Source: an uncultured Bacteroidales bacterium
GTDB lineage: Bacteria; Bacteroidota; Bacteroidia; Bacteroidales; Bacteroidaceae
Length of the DNA stretch: 35,944 nucleotides
Assembly: GCA_902799985.1 (NCBI GenBank)
Contig: CADCCR010000002.1
Location: 1 to 35,944 of the forward strand
Direction of reading: 5' to 3'
In this document: positions 1 through 7,972 of the stretch, one piece after another
How positions within the stretch are numbered: the first letter of the stretch is position 1
How the letters are laid out: each line of letters begins with the position of its first letter
The notes under the pieces: model-generated
The model's database searches: none
What the model saw: only the letters and a program-made list of their open reading frames with translations
Told to the model about the DNA's origin: nothing
Made by a program: the position numbers and the translations under genes

Positions 1-2
1 AC

Positions 3-278
3 CAGTACATCATGTTCGGCGATGCCATCAACGACAATGCCCGTGCCAACGAAGCCATACAGAAGAAGCAGGACATAGCTGCCGGCCGAGTGGCAAAGAG
101 CAACGCCCTCTTCAGGTACCTCGAAAAACTGCCAGAAGAATTCACCCGAGAAGACTTGAAGAACATGCTGGAAGCGGATGGCAAGTCGGCAGACAGTTCC
201 CGCATGATAATTACTCGCATGATTTCCAGCGAGATAATCATGAAAACCGCCACCGGCTTTAAGAAGCTGATAGAATAG
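3..278 (+). CDS. 3' end of an unidentified CDS (start outside window)
   Basis: The reading frame is open from the left edge of the window and ends with TAG at 276-278, giving the last 91 residues of a longer protein. The segment is hydrophilic and predicted helical, with a stretch reading LPEEFTREDLKNMLEADGKS followed by SRMIITRMISSEII, which resembles a small winged-helix-like tail. The charge pattern would suit the C-terminus of a mobile-element helicase/primase-type protein (DUF3987/VirE-like), but that is only an impression and I do not assign a function. An internal ATG at 12 is unlikely to be the true start because the frame continues upstream without a stop. The gene is followed by more than 500 bp of repeats. 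Confidence 0.6.
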   Translation, partial: QYIMFGDAINDNARANEAIQKKQDIAAGRVAKSNALFRYLEKLPEEFTREDLKNMLEADGKSADSSRMIITRMISSEIIMKTATGFKKLIE

Positions 279-314
279 CGCAACAAGCGCAACAAAGAAA
301 AAAAAGAGAAGAGA

Positions 315-483
315 GGTTTAATTCAAAATTTATAAAATCAAAATTCAAAATTAAGGCTACGCCTTCAATCAATTCAAAATTAATAAATTCAAAATTCAAA
401 ATTAAGGCTACGCCATCAGTTAATTCAAAATTCAAAATTAATAAATTCAAAATTAAGGCTACGCCATCAATTAATTCAAAATT
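315..483. repeat. 51-bp tandem repeat, about three copies
   Basis: The core GGCTACGCC occurs at 355-363, 406-414 and 457-465, exactly 51 bp apart, each followed by stretches of AATTCAAAATTAATAAATTC type. A partial unit precedes the first core. Because 51 is a multiple of three, the minus strand reads as an open frame (259-570) made only of repeated ILNFEF/INFEL peptides; this is a repeat artefact and not a gene. The reverse complement of the core, GGCGTAGCC, recurs in other intergenic regions (3381, 3429, 32045). Confidence 0.85.
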
Positions 484-503
484 CTTGGATTCTTTAGAAC
501 CCT

Positions 504-573
504 CCGCCTGCGCCTGAGCACCTACTGGAGCGCAAGAACCGCCTGCGCCTGAGCACCAACTGGAGCGCAAGAA
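504..573. repeat. 35-bp direct repeat, two copies
   Basis: Two adjacent 35-bp copies (504-538 and 539-573) share CCGCCTGCGCCTGAGCACC and CTGGAGCGCAAGAA with one or two differences. They adjoin the GCGC-rich palindromic segment at 572-597, which has an inverted copy at 22388-22413. No gene is seen here. Confidence 0.8.
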
Positions 574-597
574 GGCGCGCTTTTAATGCGCGGAACA
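572..597. repeat. 26-bp dispersed repeat, copy 1 (inverted copy at 22388-22413)
   Basis: The 26 bases here are the exact reverse complement of 22388-22413. The core CCGCGCATTAAAAGCGCG can fold on itself (GCGC arms). The remaining bases 598-745 hold T-rich sequence with TCTTCTATCTTCCTC-type runs and no gene. Confidence 0.8.
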
Positions 598-747
598 AAA
601 TTAGGGCTGCTGCATAAACTATCGTCTTTTATCTTCTTCTATCTTCCTCTATCTCCTTTCTACATACAAAGCCGCCTGTCGGTGAAGATTGGCGGCTTTG
701 CAACTCATCTTTTTTAGGTATTTTCTTGCGATAGCGCTGGCTGGCGT

Positions 748-777
748 TTGTTGTCTGATGTTTTTTTCGTATCTTTG
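748..777 (+). promoter_or_regulatory. feoAB promoter (Bacteroidetes type)
   Basis: A -7 box TATCTTTG lies at 770-777 with a TTG at 748-750 placed 19 bp upstream, the expected -33 geometry for Bacteroidetes sigma-ABfr. Transcription would start about 784, only 25 bp before the ATG at 809. This placement rules out the longer frame that could be opened at 689, since it would start upstream of the promoter. Confidence 0.75.
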
Positions 778-808
778 CAAAGCAAAGTGTCAAAAAGGAC
801 GTGAAACG

Positions 809-3226
809 ATGACATTAAGAGAACTCAATAAAGGGGAGTCGGCCACTATCCTGAAGGTTGGGGGCGAAGGGGCTCTCCGACAACATTTCCTCGACATGGG
901 CGTGATACCGGGCACACAGGTCACGGTGCAGAAGTTCGCGCCTCTGGGCGACCCGATGGAACTGCGCATCCATGGCTACGAGCTGACGCTGAGGCTCGCC
1001 GATGCGGAGAAGATAGAGGTGGAAGCCACCTCGAGACCCCCTCTTACTCCCCCTCTATGGGGAGAACATCAGCCGAAGAAAGCCTCCCCTTTAAGGGGAG
1101 GTTTGGAAGGGTCTGGAGGTTTGGAAGGGTCTGGTAATGGTATGCTTGAACATCCTGGCTTCGGCGAGGAGGGCCGCTACCATGATGAGGATGCGTTCCA
1201 CCCTGCTTCGGCGGCGATAAAGGGTCCGCTGACGTTTGCTCTGGTCGGCAATCAGAACAGCGGTAAGACGACGCTCTTCAACCAGCTGACGGGCAGCAAG
1301 CAGCATGTCGGCAACTTCCCGGGGGTGACCATCGACCGCAAGGACGGCATCATCAAGGGTCATCCCGATGCCACCGTCACCGACCTGCCGGGCATCTACA
1401 GCCTCAGTCCCTACACGAGCGAGGAGGTGATAAGCCGCCTGTTCATCCTTGGCAGCCATCCCAGCGGCATCATCAACATTGTGGATGCCACGAACATCGA
1501 GCGCAACCTGTACCTGACCATGCAGCTGATGGAGCTGGGCATCCCCATGGTGCTGGCCCTGAACATGATGGACGAGGTGAGGGGCAATGGCGGCACCGTG
1601 CGCATCAATCGCATGGAGCAGATGCTGGGCATCCCGGTCGTGCCCATCAGCGCCATGAAGAACGAGGGCGTGGACGAGGTGGTGAGCCATGCCATCCATG
1701 TGGCCCGCTACAATGAGGGTCCTGCGCGACAGGACTTCTGCAGTCCGACGGAGCACGGGGGTGCCGTGCATCGCTGTCTGCATGCCATCATGCATTTCAT
1801 CGAGGACCATGCCCAGGCCGCCGGCATACCTGTTCGCTTCGCGGCAAGCAAGCTGATAGAGGGTGACCATCTGGTGGCGGAGGCGCTGCAACTGACGCAG
1901 AATGAGCGGGAGACGGTAGAGCACATCATCTGTCAGATGGAAGAGGAGCGCGGGCTGGACCGCCAGGCTGCGATGGCCGACATGCGCTTCCACTTCATCC
2001 TTGGGGTGAGCCAGCATTGTGTGGTCCACCCGGAGGAGAGCAGCGAGCACCGTCGGAGCGTCCGCATCGACAAGGTGCTGACGGGCCGCTACACGGCGAT
2101 TCCCTCCTTCCTGCTCATCATGGCGGCTGTCTTCTACCTCACCTTCAACACGATAGGCGGCTGGCTGCAGGATGTCTTCCAGGAGGGTATCGACCGCTTC
2201 ACGGAGCTCTCCGACGCTCTGCTCACGCAGTGGGACATAGCGCCGCCCATCCATTCGCTTATCATCGACGGCATCTATTCGGGCGTGGGCACGGTGCTGG
2301 TGTTCCTGCCGCTCATCGTCTGCCTGTTCTTCTTCCTGAGCATGCTGGAGGACACGGGCTACATGGCTCGCATCGCCTTCGTGATGGACCGGCTGCTCAG
2401 AGGTCTCGGTCTGTCGGGACGAAGCATCGTGCCGCTGCTCATCGGCTTCGGCTGTTCGGTGCCGAGCATCATGGCCAGCCGCACGCTGCCCAGCGAGCGC
2501 GACCGCCGACTGACCATTCTGCTCACACCCTTCATGTCGTGCACGGCCAAGATACCTATCTATGCCTTCTTTGCGGCAGCGTTCTTCCCCGAGCAAGCGA
2601 CATGGGTGATGATGTCGCTCTATGTGCTGGGCATCCTGACGGGCATCGTGGTGGCGCTCTTCCTGAAGCGCACTCTGTTCCGAGGCGAAGCGGTGCCGTT
2701 CGTGATGGAGCTGCCCAACTACCGCATGCCGGTGCCGATGAATGTCTGGCACTTGCTGTGGGACAAGGCGAAGGACTTCCTGACACGCGCCTTCACCGTC
2801 ATCTTCCTGGCCAGCATCCTCGTATGGCTGTTGCAGACCTTCGACTTCCATCTGCAGATGGTGCCGGAGGGCGAGGCTTCGCGCAGCATGCTGGCACAGC
2901 TGTCGAGCCTGGTGGCTCCTCTGTTCGAGCCGTTGGGCTGCGGCGACTGGCGCATCGTCACCGCTCTGGTTTGCGGCTTGCTGGCGAAGGAGGTGGTGGT
3001 GAGCACCCTCAGCACGCTCTTTGCCGGTGTGGCGATTACCAGCGTCTTCGACCCGAGCGTAGCCTATACGCTGCTGGTCTTCTGCCTGCTCTACACCCCC
3101 TGCATGGCAACGATGGCAACAGTCCGCCGCGAGCTTGGAACCCGCTGGATGCTGTTCATCATGGTGGGGCAATGCACCATAGCATGGATTGTGGCGCTCG
3201 TCGTACACCTCATAGCTACGCTGTGA
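809..3226 (+). CDS. feoAB: Fused ferrous iron transporter FeoA-FeoB
   Basis: An 805-residue fusion that imports Fe2+ across the inner membrane, powered or gated by GTP. Residues 1 to about 75 are a FeoA SH3-like domain (MTLRELNKGE, then HFLDMGVIPG). The G domain follows: G1 GNQNSGKT near residue 147, G2 GVTID, G3 DLPGIYS, G4 NMMD. The C-terminal half is a polytopic membrane domain with the two gate motifs, including GFGCSVPSIMASRT and PFMSCTAKIPIY. FeoA-FeoB fusions are common in Bacteroidales. The start at 809 is chosen because the promoter -7 box overlaps the upstream 40 codons. Odd feature: the FeoA-FeoB linker (about residues 75-109) is encoded by a GC-rich palindromic repeat. A FeoB-associated Cys-rich protein follows, but fused to a sialidase. 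Confidence 0.95.
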   Translation: MTLRELNKGESATILKVGGEGALRQHFLDMGVIPGTQVTVQKFAPLGDPMELRIHGYELTLRLADAEKIEVEATSRPPLTPPLWGEHQPKKASPLRGGLEGSGGLEGSGNGMLEHPGFGEEGRYHDEDAFHPASAAIKGPLTFALVGNQNSGKTTLFNQLTGSKQHVGNFPGVTIDRKDGIIKGHPDATVTDLPGIYSLSPYTSEEVISRLFILGSHPSGIINIVDATNIERNLYLTMQLMELGIPMVLALNMMDEVRGNGGTVRINRMEQMLGIPVVPISAMKNEGVDEVVSHAIHVARYNEGPARQDFCSPTEHGGAVHRCLHAIMHFIEDHAQAAGIPVRFAASKLIEGDHLVAEALQLTQNERETVEHIICQMEEERGLDRQAAMADMRFHFILGVSQHCVVHPEESSEHRRSVRIDKVLTGRYTAIPSFLLIMAAVFYLTFNTIGGWLQDVFQEGIDRFTELSDALLTQWDIAPPIHSLIIDGIYSGVGTVLVFLPLIVCLFFFLSMLEDTGYMARIAFVMDRLLRGLGLSGRSIVPLLIGFGCSVPSIMASRTLPSERDRRLTILLTPFMSCTAKIPIYAFFAAAFFPEQATWVMMSLYVLGILTGIVVALFLKRTLFRGEAVPFVMELPNYRMPVPMNVWHLLWDKAKDFLTRAFTVIFLASILVWLLQTFDFHLQMVPEGEASRSMLAQLSSLVAPLFEPLGCGDWRIVTALVCGLLAKEVVVSTLSTLFAGVAITSVFDPSVAYTLLVFCLLYTPCMATMATVRRELGTRWMLFIMVGQCTIAWIVALVVHLIATL
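1033..1135 (+). repeat. Palindromic repeat element inserted in frame in feoAB
   Basis: This in-gene segment contains a hairpin with CTCCCC (1047-1052) against GGGGAG (1059-1064), a second near-perfect 19-bp palindrome CCTCCCCTTTAAGGGGAGG (1083-1101), and an 18-bp direct repeat (1101-1118 and 1119-1135). It is translated as a proline/glycine-rich linker (PPLTPPLWGE, then ASPLRGGLEGSG). A related intergenic hairpin is at 19608-19634. Confidence 0.8.
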
Positions 3227-3227
3227 A

Positions 3228-3340
3228 AAAATGAAAGAATGAAAAAATGAAAGAATGAAAAAAGAGTGAAGAGTGAAGAGTGAAGAACGAAGAACGAAGA
3301 GTGAAGAGTGAAGAGTGAAGAATCAAAGTTACATTCTGAG
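3228..3340. repeat. 8-bp then 7-bp tandem repeats after feoAB
   Basis: Units of the AAGAATGA type (8 bp) run directly from the feoAB stop, then change into GAGTGAA units (7 bp) to about 3322, ending in ATCAAAGTTAC. The same two families recur at 12716-12773, 14187-14236, 22448-22480, 22570-22600 and 33352-33372. On the minus strand the end of this tract contains TAACTTTG (3324-3331), a consensus -7 box, but nothing suitable lies downstream on that strand. No gene is seen in 3227-3491. Confidence 0.8.
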
Positions 3341-3363
3341 TGAAGAAGCAAGGGACGCCAATC

Positions 3364-3489
3364 AATTATGAATTGCCAAGGGCGTAGCCTAATTATGAAT
3401 TATGAATTAAGAATTATGAATTGTCAAGGGCGTAGCCTAATTATGAATTATGAATTATGAATTATGAATTAAGAATTAAGAATTAAGTA
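3364..3489. repeat. ATTATGAATT-type repeats with two GGCGTAGCC cores
   Basis: Two cores GGCGTAGCC (3381-3389 and 3429-3437, 48 bp apart) are each followed by runs of AATTATGAATT and AATTAAGAATT. The tract ends within a few bases of the start codon at 3492, so it forms the translation leader of that gene. Confidence 0.85.
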
Positions 3490-3491
3490 CT

Positions 3492-4913
3492 ATGAATACA
3501 CAAAGCATTATCCTTTTGGCTGCGATTGTTGTTGTGGCAGCCTTCGTGCTCTACCGCTATCTGCGCAGTGATAACAAATGCAGTTGCTGCGATGGTTGCA
3601 ATAAGGACTGCTGCTCGACGCACATCCTGCTGTTGCTGCTGATGCCGATAGGCACGCTGACGGCCCTTGCACAGGGTGTCGATGGCACTACCAGCGCATC
3701 GGCGCTGCAGGCGGAGGTTCGTTCCACGAAGCAGATTCTGGCCTACAGCAACGACAGCACACGCAATGTATATCGCATCCCGGCCATCGCCAAGAACAAG
3801 AAAGGCGAGCTGATTGCCATCTACGACTACCGCCTCTGCGGCTTCGACATCGGCTTCGGCGAGGTTGACGAGGTGATGCGCATCTCGAAGAACAACGGCA
3901 GGAAGTGGTCGGACGAGACGCTGATTGCCGATGGTGTGGGAGGCGAAGAGAATGTGTTTGGCGTAGGCTTCGGCGACCCGGCTCTCTGTCTGGACCGCGA
4001 GAGTGGCAGAGGTGTGCTCATCACCGTCAGCGGCAGGTGCATCTACGGCTATGCCAAAGCCGATTACCGTCCGTTCATCGCAAGGCAGGTGACGACGGAT
4101 GGCGGTCACACCTGGAGCGAGCCGGAGGACATCACCCAGCAGTTCTGGGGCAAGGCTGGCTCGATGTTCCAGCAGAAGGAGACGGACGACGGCAGCGGCG
4201 TCTTTGCCTGGGCGGGCTTCTTCGGCAGCGGCAAGATACTGCAGAGCCGCCTGACGAAGGTCGGCAACTACTATCGTCTCTATGCCTCGTTGCTGATGAA
4301 AGGCACAGGGCTGAAAGGCGCTTACGTGGTCTATAGCGACGACATGGGCATGACGTGGCAGCTGCTGGGCGGCGACCCGTCGTTCCAGCCTGCTCCCGAC
4401 AGCGATGAGCCGAAGGTGGAGGAACTGCCTTCGGGACAGATTGTGCTGAGCGGCAGGAAGTGGTACGGTCGCACCTTCAACGTCTGGACCTTTGCCGAAG
4501 GCAGCACCACGGCAGGCAAGTGGGACACGCCCGTCAACAGCCACGACGTGCCGACGGGCATCAAGGTGGGTGCCAACAGCTGCAATGGCGAGATACTCAT
4601 CGTCGCGGGTCGCAGCACCACAACCGGCAAACGCGTTCACGTTGCCCTCCAAAGTCTGCCGAAGGCTGATACGCGCGCCGACGTGAGCATCTTCTACAAG
4701 GTGCTCGAGGATGACAAGAGGTACACCTCAACCACCTTTGCCGAGGGCTGGAAGCTGGGACTGCAAGTCACCGACCAGCGTTCGGCCTATTCCACCATGT
4801 GCCAGCAGAAGGACGGCCGCATCGCTTTCTTCTACGAGGAGGAGCCTTATATATATAATATGGTATATGTGCCTCTGACCTTGAAGCAAGCCACAAACGG
4901 GGAGGTGAAGTAG
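3492..4913 (+). CDS. Fusion: FeoB-associated Cys-rich membrane protein plus secreted sialidase (GH33-like)
   Basis: The 473-residue protein has two unrelated parts. Residues 1-42 match the FeoB-associated Cys-rich family: one membrane helix (about 5-21), then R/K and six cysteines (30, 32, 33, 36, 40, 41). Residues 43-60 are a signal-peptide core (HILLLLLMPIGTLTALA) without its own start Met, with a likely signal peptidase I site ALA|Q at 60/61. The rest is a sialidase beta-propeller: YRIPAI motif, DYR, Asp boxes TTDGGHTW and SDDMGMTW plus a degenerate NNGRKW, an active-site-like Glu in VEELPSG, and the late RSAYSTM tyrosine motif. It would release terminal sialic acids outside the inner membrane. 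Position after feoAB fits the first part. An assembly or deletion artefact is possible. Confidence 0.85.
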   Translation: MNTQSIILLAAIVVVAAFVLYRYLRSDNKCSCCDGCNKDCCSTHILLLLLMPIGTLTALAQGVDGTTSASALQAEVRSTKQILAYSNDSTRNVYRIPAIAKNKKGELIAIYDYRLCGFDIGFGEVDEVMRISKNNGRKWSDETLIADGVGGEENVFGVGFGDPALCLDRESGRGVLITVSGRCIYGYAKADYRPFIARQVTTDGGHTWSEPEDITQQFWGKAGSMFQQKETDDGSGVFAWAGFFGSGKILQSRLTKVGNYYRLYASLLMKGTGLKGAYVVYSDDMGMTWQLLGGDPSFQPAPDSDEPKVEELPSGQIVLSGRKWYGRTFNVWTFAEGSTTAGKWDTPVNSHDVPTGIKVGANSCNGEILIVAGRSTTTGKRVHVALQSLPKADTRADVSIFYKVLEDDKRYTSTTFAEGWKLGLQVTDQRSAYSTMCQQKDGRIAFFYEEEPYIYNMVYVPLTLKQATNGEVK

Positions 4914-4994
4914 ACGCAAAGACAAAACGCCCGTTAATGTCAAATTGTTACAGAAAAGTGTCAAACTATTATTACACGAACATGTAATAAAGCG

Positions 4995-5002
4995 TAACTT
5001 TG
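4995..5002 (+). promoter_or_regulatory. Promoter -7 box for the GH106-like gene
   Basis: TAACTTTG is followed by CACC. The -33 position has no clean TTG. The box overlaps the first codons of a longer frame that could open with TTG at 5000, which places the real start at ATG 5033. TTTGCACC (4999-5006) and GGTGCAAA (5023-5030) form an inverted repeat around the expected transcription start. The gap 4914-5032 otherwise holds nothing. Confidence 0.7.
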
Positions 5003-5032
5003 CACCAGAAGAAATGTTATTTGGTGCAAAAC

Positions 5033-7939
5033 ATGAGATTATTCGAGTGCAAAACGGCCCTGCTGGCCATCGTGCTTACTGCAGTTCTTGGAGCTGGTGC
5101 GCAGGCTCCCTATTCCTGTAGCGAATTCCTGCAACCGAGCAAGAAGTGGCGCCCCATTCCCCTCTGGTTCTGGAACAACACCTCGATACAAGAGGGGGAG
5201 ATGGAGAACCAATTCGGTAACATGATAGACAGCGACCTCTACGGCGGTTGTGCCATCCTGCCGTATGGCGGCAATTTCCGTCCTGCCTATCTGAGCGAAG
5301 AGTATTTCCGTCTGTATGGCCGCGTGGTGGAGATGGCACGGGAGAAGGGCGTGCAGATGTCGCTCTACGACGAGTATGGATTCCCGAGCGGCAGCATGGG
5401 CTACACCTTCGGCAATGGCGTCGCGCGCTTCAGGAACAACCATCCGGGCATGACCATCAAGCGACTCGACAAGACTGAGCGCACAGCCTACCCCCTGAAG
5501 AAGTACACGCTGGACCTCAGCACCATCGCGGGCACGGTGGTGGCAGTGGCGGCATATAGTCCGATGAAGGAGACAGCGGTCAGCCTGCGACCTTTCATCA
5601 CGAACGGCAAAGTGGTGTGGACGCCTCCCACAGGTTACGGCCAGTGGAAGATAATGGTATTCAGCTGCGTTGACTCGGGCGACCCGAATGTGGACTATAT
5701 GAATCCCGATGCCGTGAAGCTTTTCATCGAGGATACGCACGAACAATACTACAAGCATTTCCCCGAAGCCTTCGGTACAACGATAACCAGCACTTTCTTC
5801 GACGAGCCGACCACCTATCGGGGCGACGGGCGCATGTGGACGGAGGGCTTCAACCAACGCTTCGAGCAGATGTATGGCTTTGCCCCCGACAGCCTCTACC
5901 CTGCCCTTTGGTACAGTCTGGGCGAACAGACCGCTGCTGCCCGCTGCCAACTCTTCAGCACCAGAGCCACGCTCTATGCCGAAGGGTTCATGAAGACGCT
6001 GGCAGAGTGGGCCGAGGCACATGGCATCAAGTCAACAGGCCATCAGGACCAGGAAGAGGTGCTCAATGCCACTTGTGTGAGCGGCGACCTGATGCTCGAC
6101 GGCAAGTACATGCATGCACCCGGCATCGACCGCATCGGCGGAGCACAGCCCACCGAGAATCTGTACAAGGTGGTGTCCTCGTCGGCCAACAACTGGGACC
6201 ACGACGAAGTGATGAGCGAAACCTACGGTGCCATGGGGAACATCTCGGTGGACTACATGTATCAGATAGCCATCGAGCAGTATACCAAGGGCATCAACAA
6301 CCTCATCCCGCATGCTGTGTGGTACAACACGGGAGATGTCACCTATCTGCCCGAACTGTCATGGCGCAATCCTATCTATAACAGTCGTCTTGCAGACTTC
6401 AACACCTTCCTGGCTCGCATGAAGTACATGCTGTGCCGCCCGGGGCAGCATGTGGCCGACATCGCTGTGCTTTATCCCATTCAGACGCTGATGGGCGGCA
6501 CCTACCTCGACGGTCCCAAAGGGTACTATCATGGCAGCGTGGACATAGCCGGACTGGACTACGACCAGGTGTCGCGACTGCTGACAGACGAACTGGGACG
6601 GGACTTCACCTACCTCCATCCCGAGGTGCTCGACGACCGCTGCAGCGTGGGCAGCGACGGCACTCTGACGATGAGCAATCGCGTGAACACAGAGCACTTC
6701 CATACCATCATCCTGCCAAGCGTCAGAGTCATCTCCATCAGCAACCTCAGGAAGATTGAACAGGCATGGGAGGCAGGAGCTCTGGTCATCTTCACCACCC
6801 AGACCCCGTCGCAGACAGCCGACGGCCATGCCACGAATGAGGAAATCCAGTCGGTGGTGGCCCGCATGTTGGAGTCGGGAGAAGGTAAGGGAAGGGCTGT
6901 GGTGGTCGGCCAGCCAAGCAGGGAGAGTCTGCAACAGGCATTGAGCACGGAAAGCGACAGAGCCGACGTCGTGACAGAAGGTGGCCTGCATGCGCTGAAC
7001 TATATCCACAAGATAATCGACGGACACCATGTCTATCTCTTCGGCAACATCGACGGCAACATGACCTCCAGCACCATCTCCCTCCAGGATGACATCAGCG
7101 AGGCCTACCTCCTCTACCCAAAGACTGGCACAATAGAACAGGCAAAGCTAAGGCACGAGGATGGCCGGACGAAACTGGATGCGACGCTTTTCCCGACAGA
7201 TTGCTTCTTCCTCGTAGAAGCCGATGCCATGAGTGGCTCGTTCGACGACTGGGAGCATCCGGAACTGAACGATGGCATGAGCTACAATATCGAGATGAAG
7301 GTGAGGGTGGCAAAACAATCGGCAGGCATCTGCTTTGCGGCAAAGGACAGGGACAACTACTATATGCTGCAGGTCAATCTGGAGCAGGACGGTAATCCTC
7401 GCCTGCGCCCCCACCAGTGGCTGGGCGGCGGAGTGACGCTGCTGGGCGACTTCAGCATAGCGCCGTTTGTGCAACCCCAAGTGGGCAAGGCGTTCAAGCT
7501 CAGAATTGAAGTCAGCAACAGCCGCATGGCTACAACATACATCGACGGGGTGATGGTGGACAAGCGCTATGGGGAGTTCAACTATGGCATGATAGGATTC
7601 CGGGAAGACCATAACAACGGCAGCATAGAGGCAGCCTACTTCGACGACATCGTCATCACCGATGCAGATGGGGAGGAGCTGTACAGGCAAAACTTCAGCA
7701 AGCCTGGCATCTTCTCGGCCGGCGTCGTCACTTCGGGATGGCTCTATGTGGAAGGCACGATGGCAGGGGCTGTCTATGCTTGGCAGCAAGACTACAAGGA
7801 ACCTGCCACAGCCGTCTTCGCTCCGACAGCCGATGGGGCGGGCCTCCTGTTCGACCTCAGAGGAATGCAGGTTGGGAAAGCACAGACGGGGAATATCTAC
7901 ATCAAGAATGGAAAGAAATTACTCATGATTGGACAATAA
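5033..7939 (+). CDS. Secreted GH106-like glycoside hydrolase with C-terminal lectin-like domain
   Basis: A 968-residue exported protein. A signal peptide (MRLFECKTALLAIVLTAVLG...GAQA) opens it when started at the ATG 31 bp after the -7 box. The N-terminal motif IPLWFWNN, then YDEYGFPSGSMG, is typical of GH106 alpha-L-rhamnosidase-like TIM barrels. Acidic motifs FDEP (about residue 256) and SETYG (about 394) recur in the second GH106-like gene at 14237 and are the best catalytic candidates. Residues about 740-905 look like a concanavalin-type jelly roll (ICFAAKDRDNYY, TTYIDGVMVD, YFDDIVI). The end carries the short tail FDLRGMQVGK...GNIYIKNGKKLL shared with two other proteins here. Substrate specificity cannot be read from sequence; rhamnosidase is a family inference. 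A 33-bp gap to the next gene suggests co-transcription. Confidence 0.8.
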   Translation: MRLFECKTALLAIVLTAVLGAGAQAPYSCSEFLQPSKKWRPIPLWFWNNTSIQEGEMENQFGNMIDSDLYGGCAILPYGGNFRPAYLSEEYFRLYGRVVEMAREKGVQMSLYDEYGFPSGSMGYTFGNGVARFRNNHPGMTIKRLDKTERTAYPLKKYTLDLSTIAGTVVAVAAYSPMKETAVSLRPFITNGKVVWTPPTGYGQWKIMVFSCVDSGDPNVDYMNPDAVKLFIEDTHEQYYKHFPEAFGTTITSTFFDEPTTYRGDGRMWTEGFNQRFEQMYGFAPDSLYPALWYSLGEQTAAARCQLFSTRATLYAEGFMKTLAEWAEAHGIKSTGHQDQEEVLNATCVSGDLMLDGKYMHAPGIDRIGGAQPTENLYKVVSSSANNWDHDEVMSETYGAMGNISVDYMYQIAIEQYTKGINNLIPHAVWYNTGDVTYLPELSWRNPIYNSRLADFNTFLARMKYMLCRPGQHVADIAVLYPIQTLMGGTYLDGPKGYYHGSVDIAGLDYDQVSRLLTDELGRDFTYLHPEVLDDRCSVGSDGTLTMSNRVNTEHFHTIILPSVRVISISNLRKIEQAWEAGALVIFTTQTPSQTADGHATNEEIQSVVARMLESGEGKGRAVVVGQPSRESLQQALSTESDRADVVTEGGLHALNYIHKIIDGHHVYLFGNIDGNMTSSTISLQDDISEAYLLYPKTGTIEQAKLRHEDGRTKLDATLFPTDCFFLVEADAMSGSFDDWEHPELNDGMSYNIEMKVRVAKQSAGICFAAKDRDNYYMLQVNLEQDGNPRLRPHQWLGGGVTLLGDFSIAPFVQPQVGKAFKLRIEVSNSRMATTYIDGVMVDKRYGEFNYGMIGFREDHNNGSIEAAYFDDIVITDADGEELYRQNFSKPGIFSAGVVTSGWLYVEGTMAGAVYAWQQDYKEPATAVFAPTADGAGLLFDLRGMQVGKAQTGNIYIKNGKKLLMIGQ

Positions 7940-7972
7940 ACAATATCTTATCAACACTTAAACAAATCAGGT

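Noticed and set aside
259..570. 103-codon minus-strand frame
   Set aside because: Entirely a translation of the 51-bp and 35-bp tandem repeats; the period of 51 keeps the frame open.
1091..3208. Very long open frame on the minus strand opposite feoAB (705 codons)
   Set aside because: It is a mirror of the GC-biased feoAB coding frame, has no promoter, and its translation is low-complexity His/Glu/Arg-rich with no recognisable domain.
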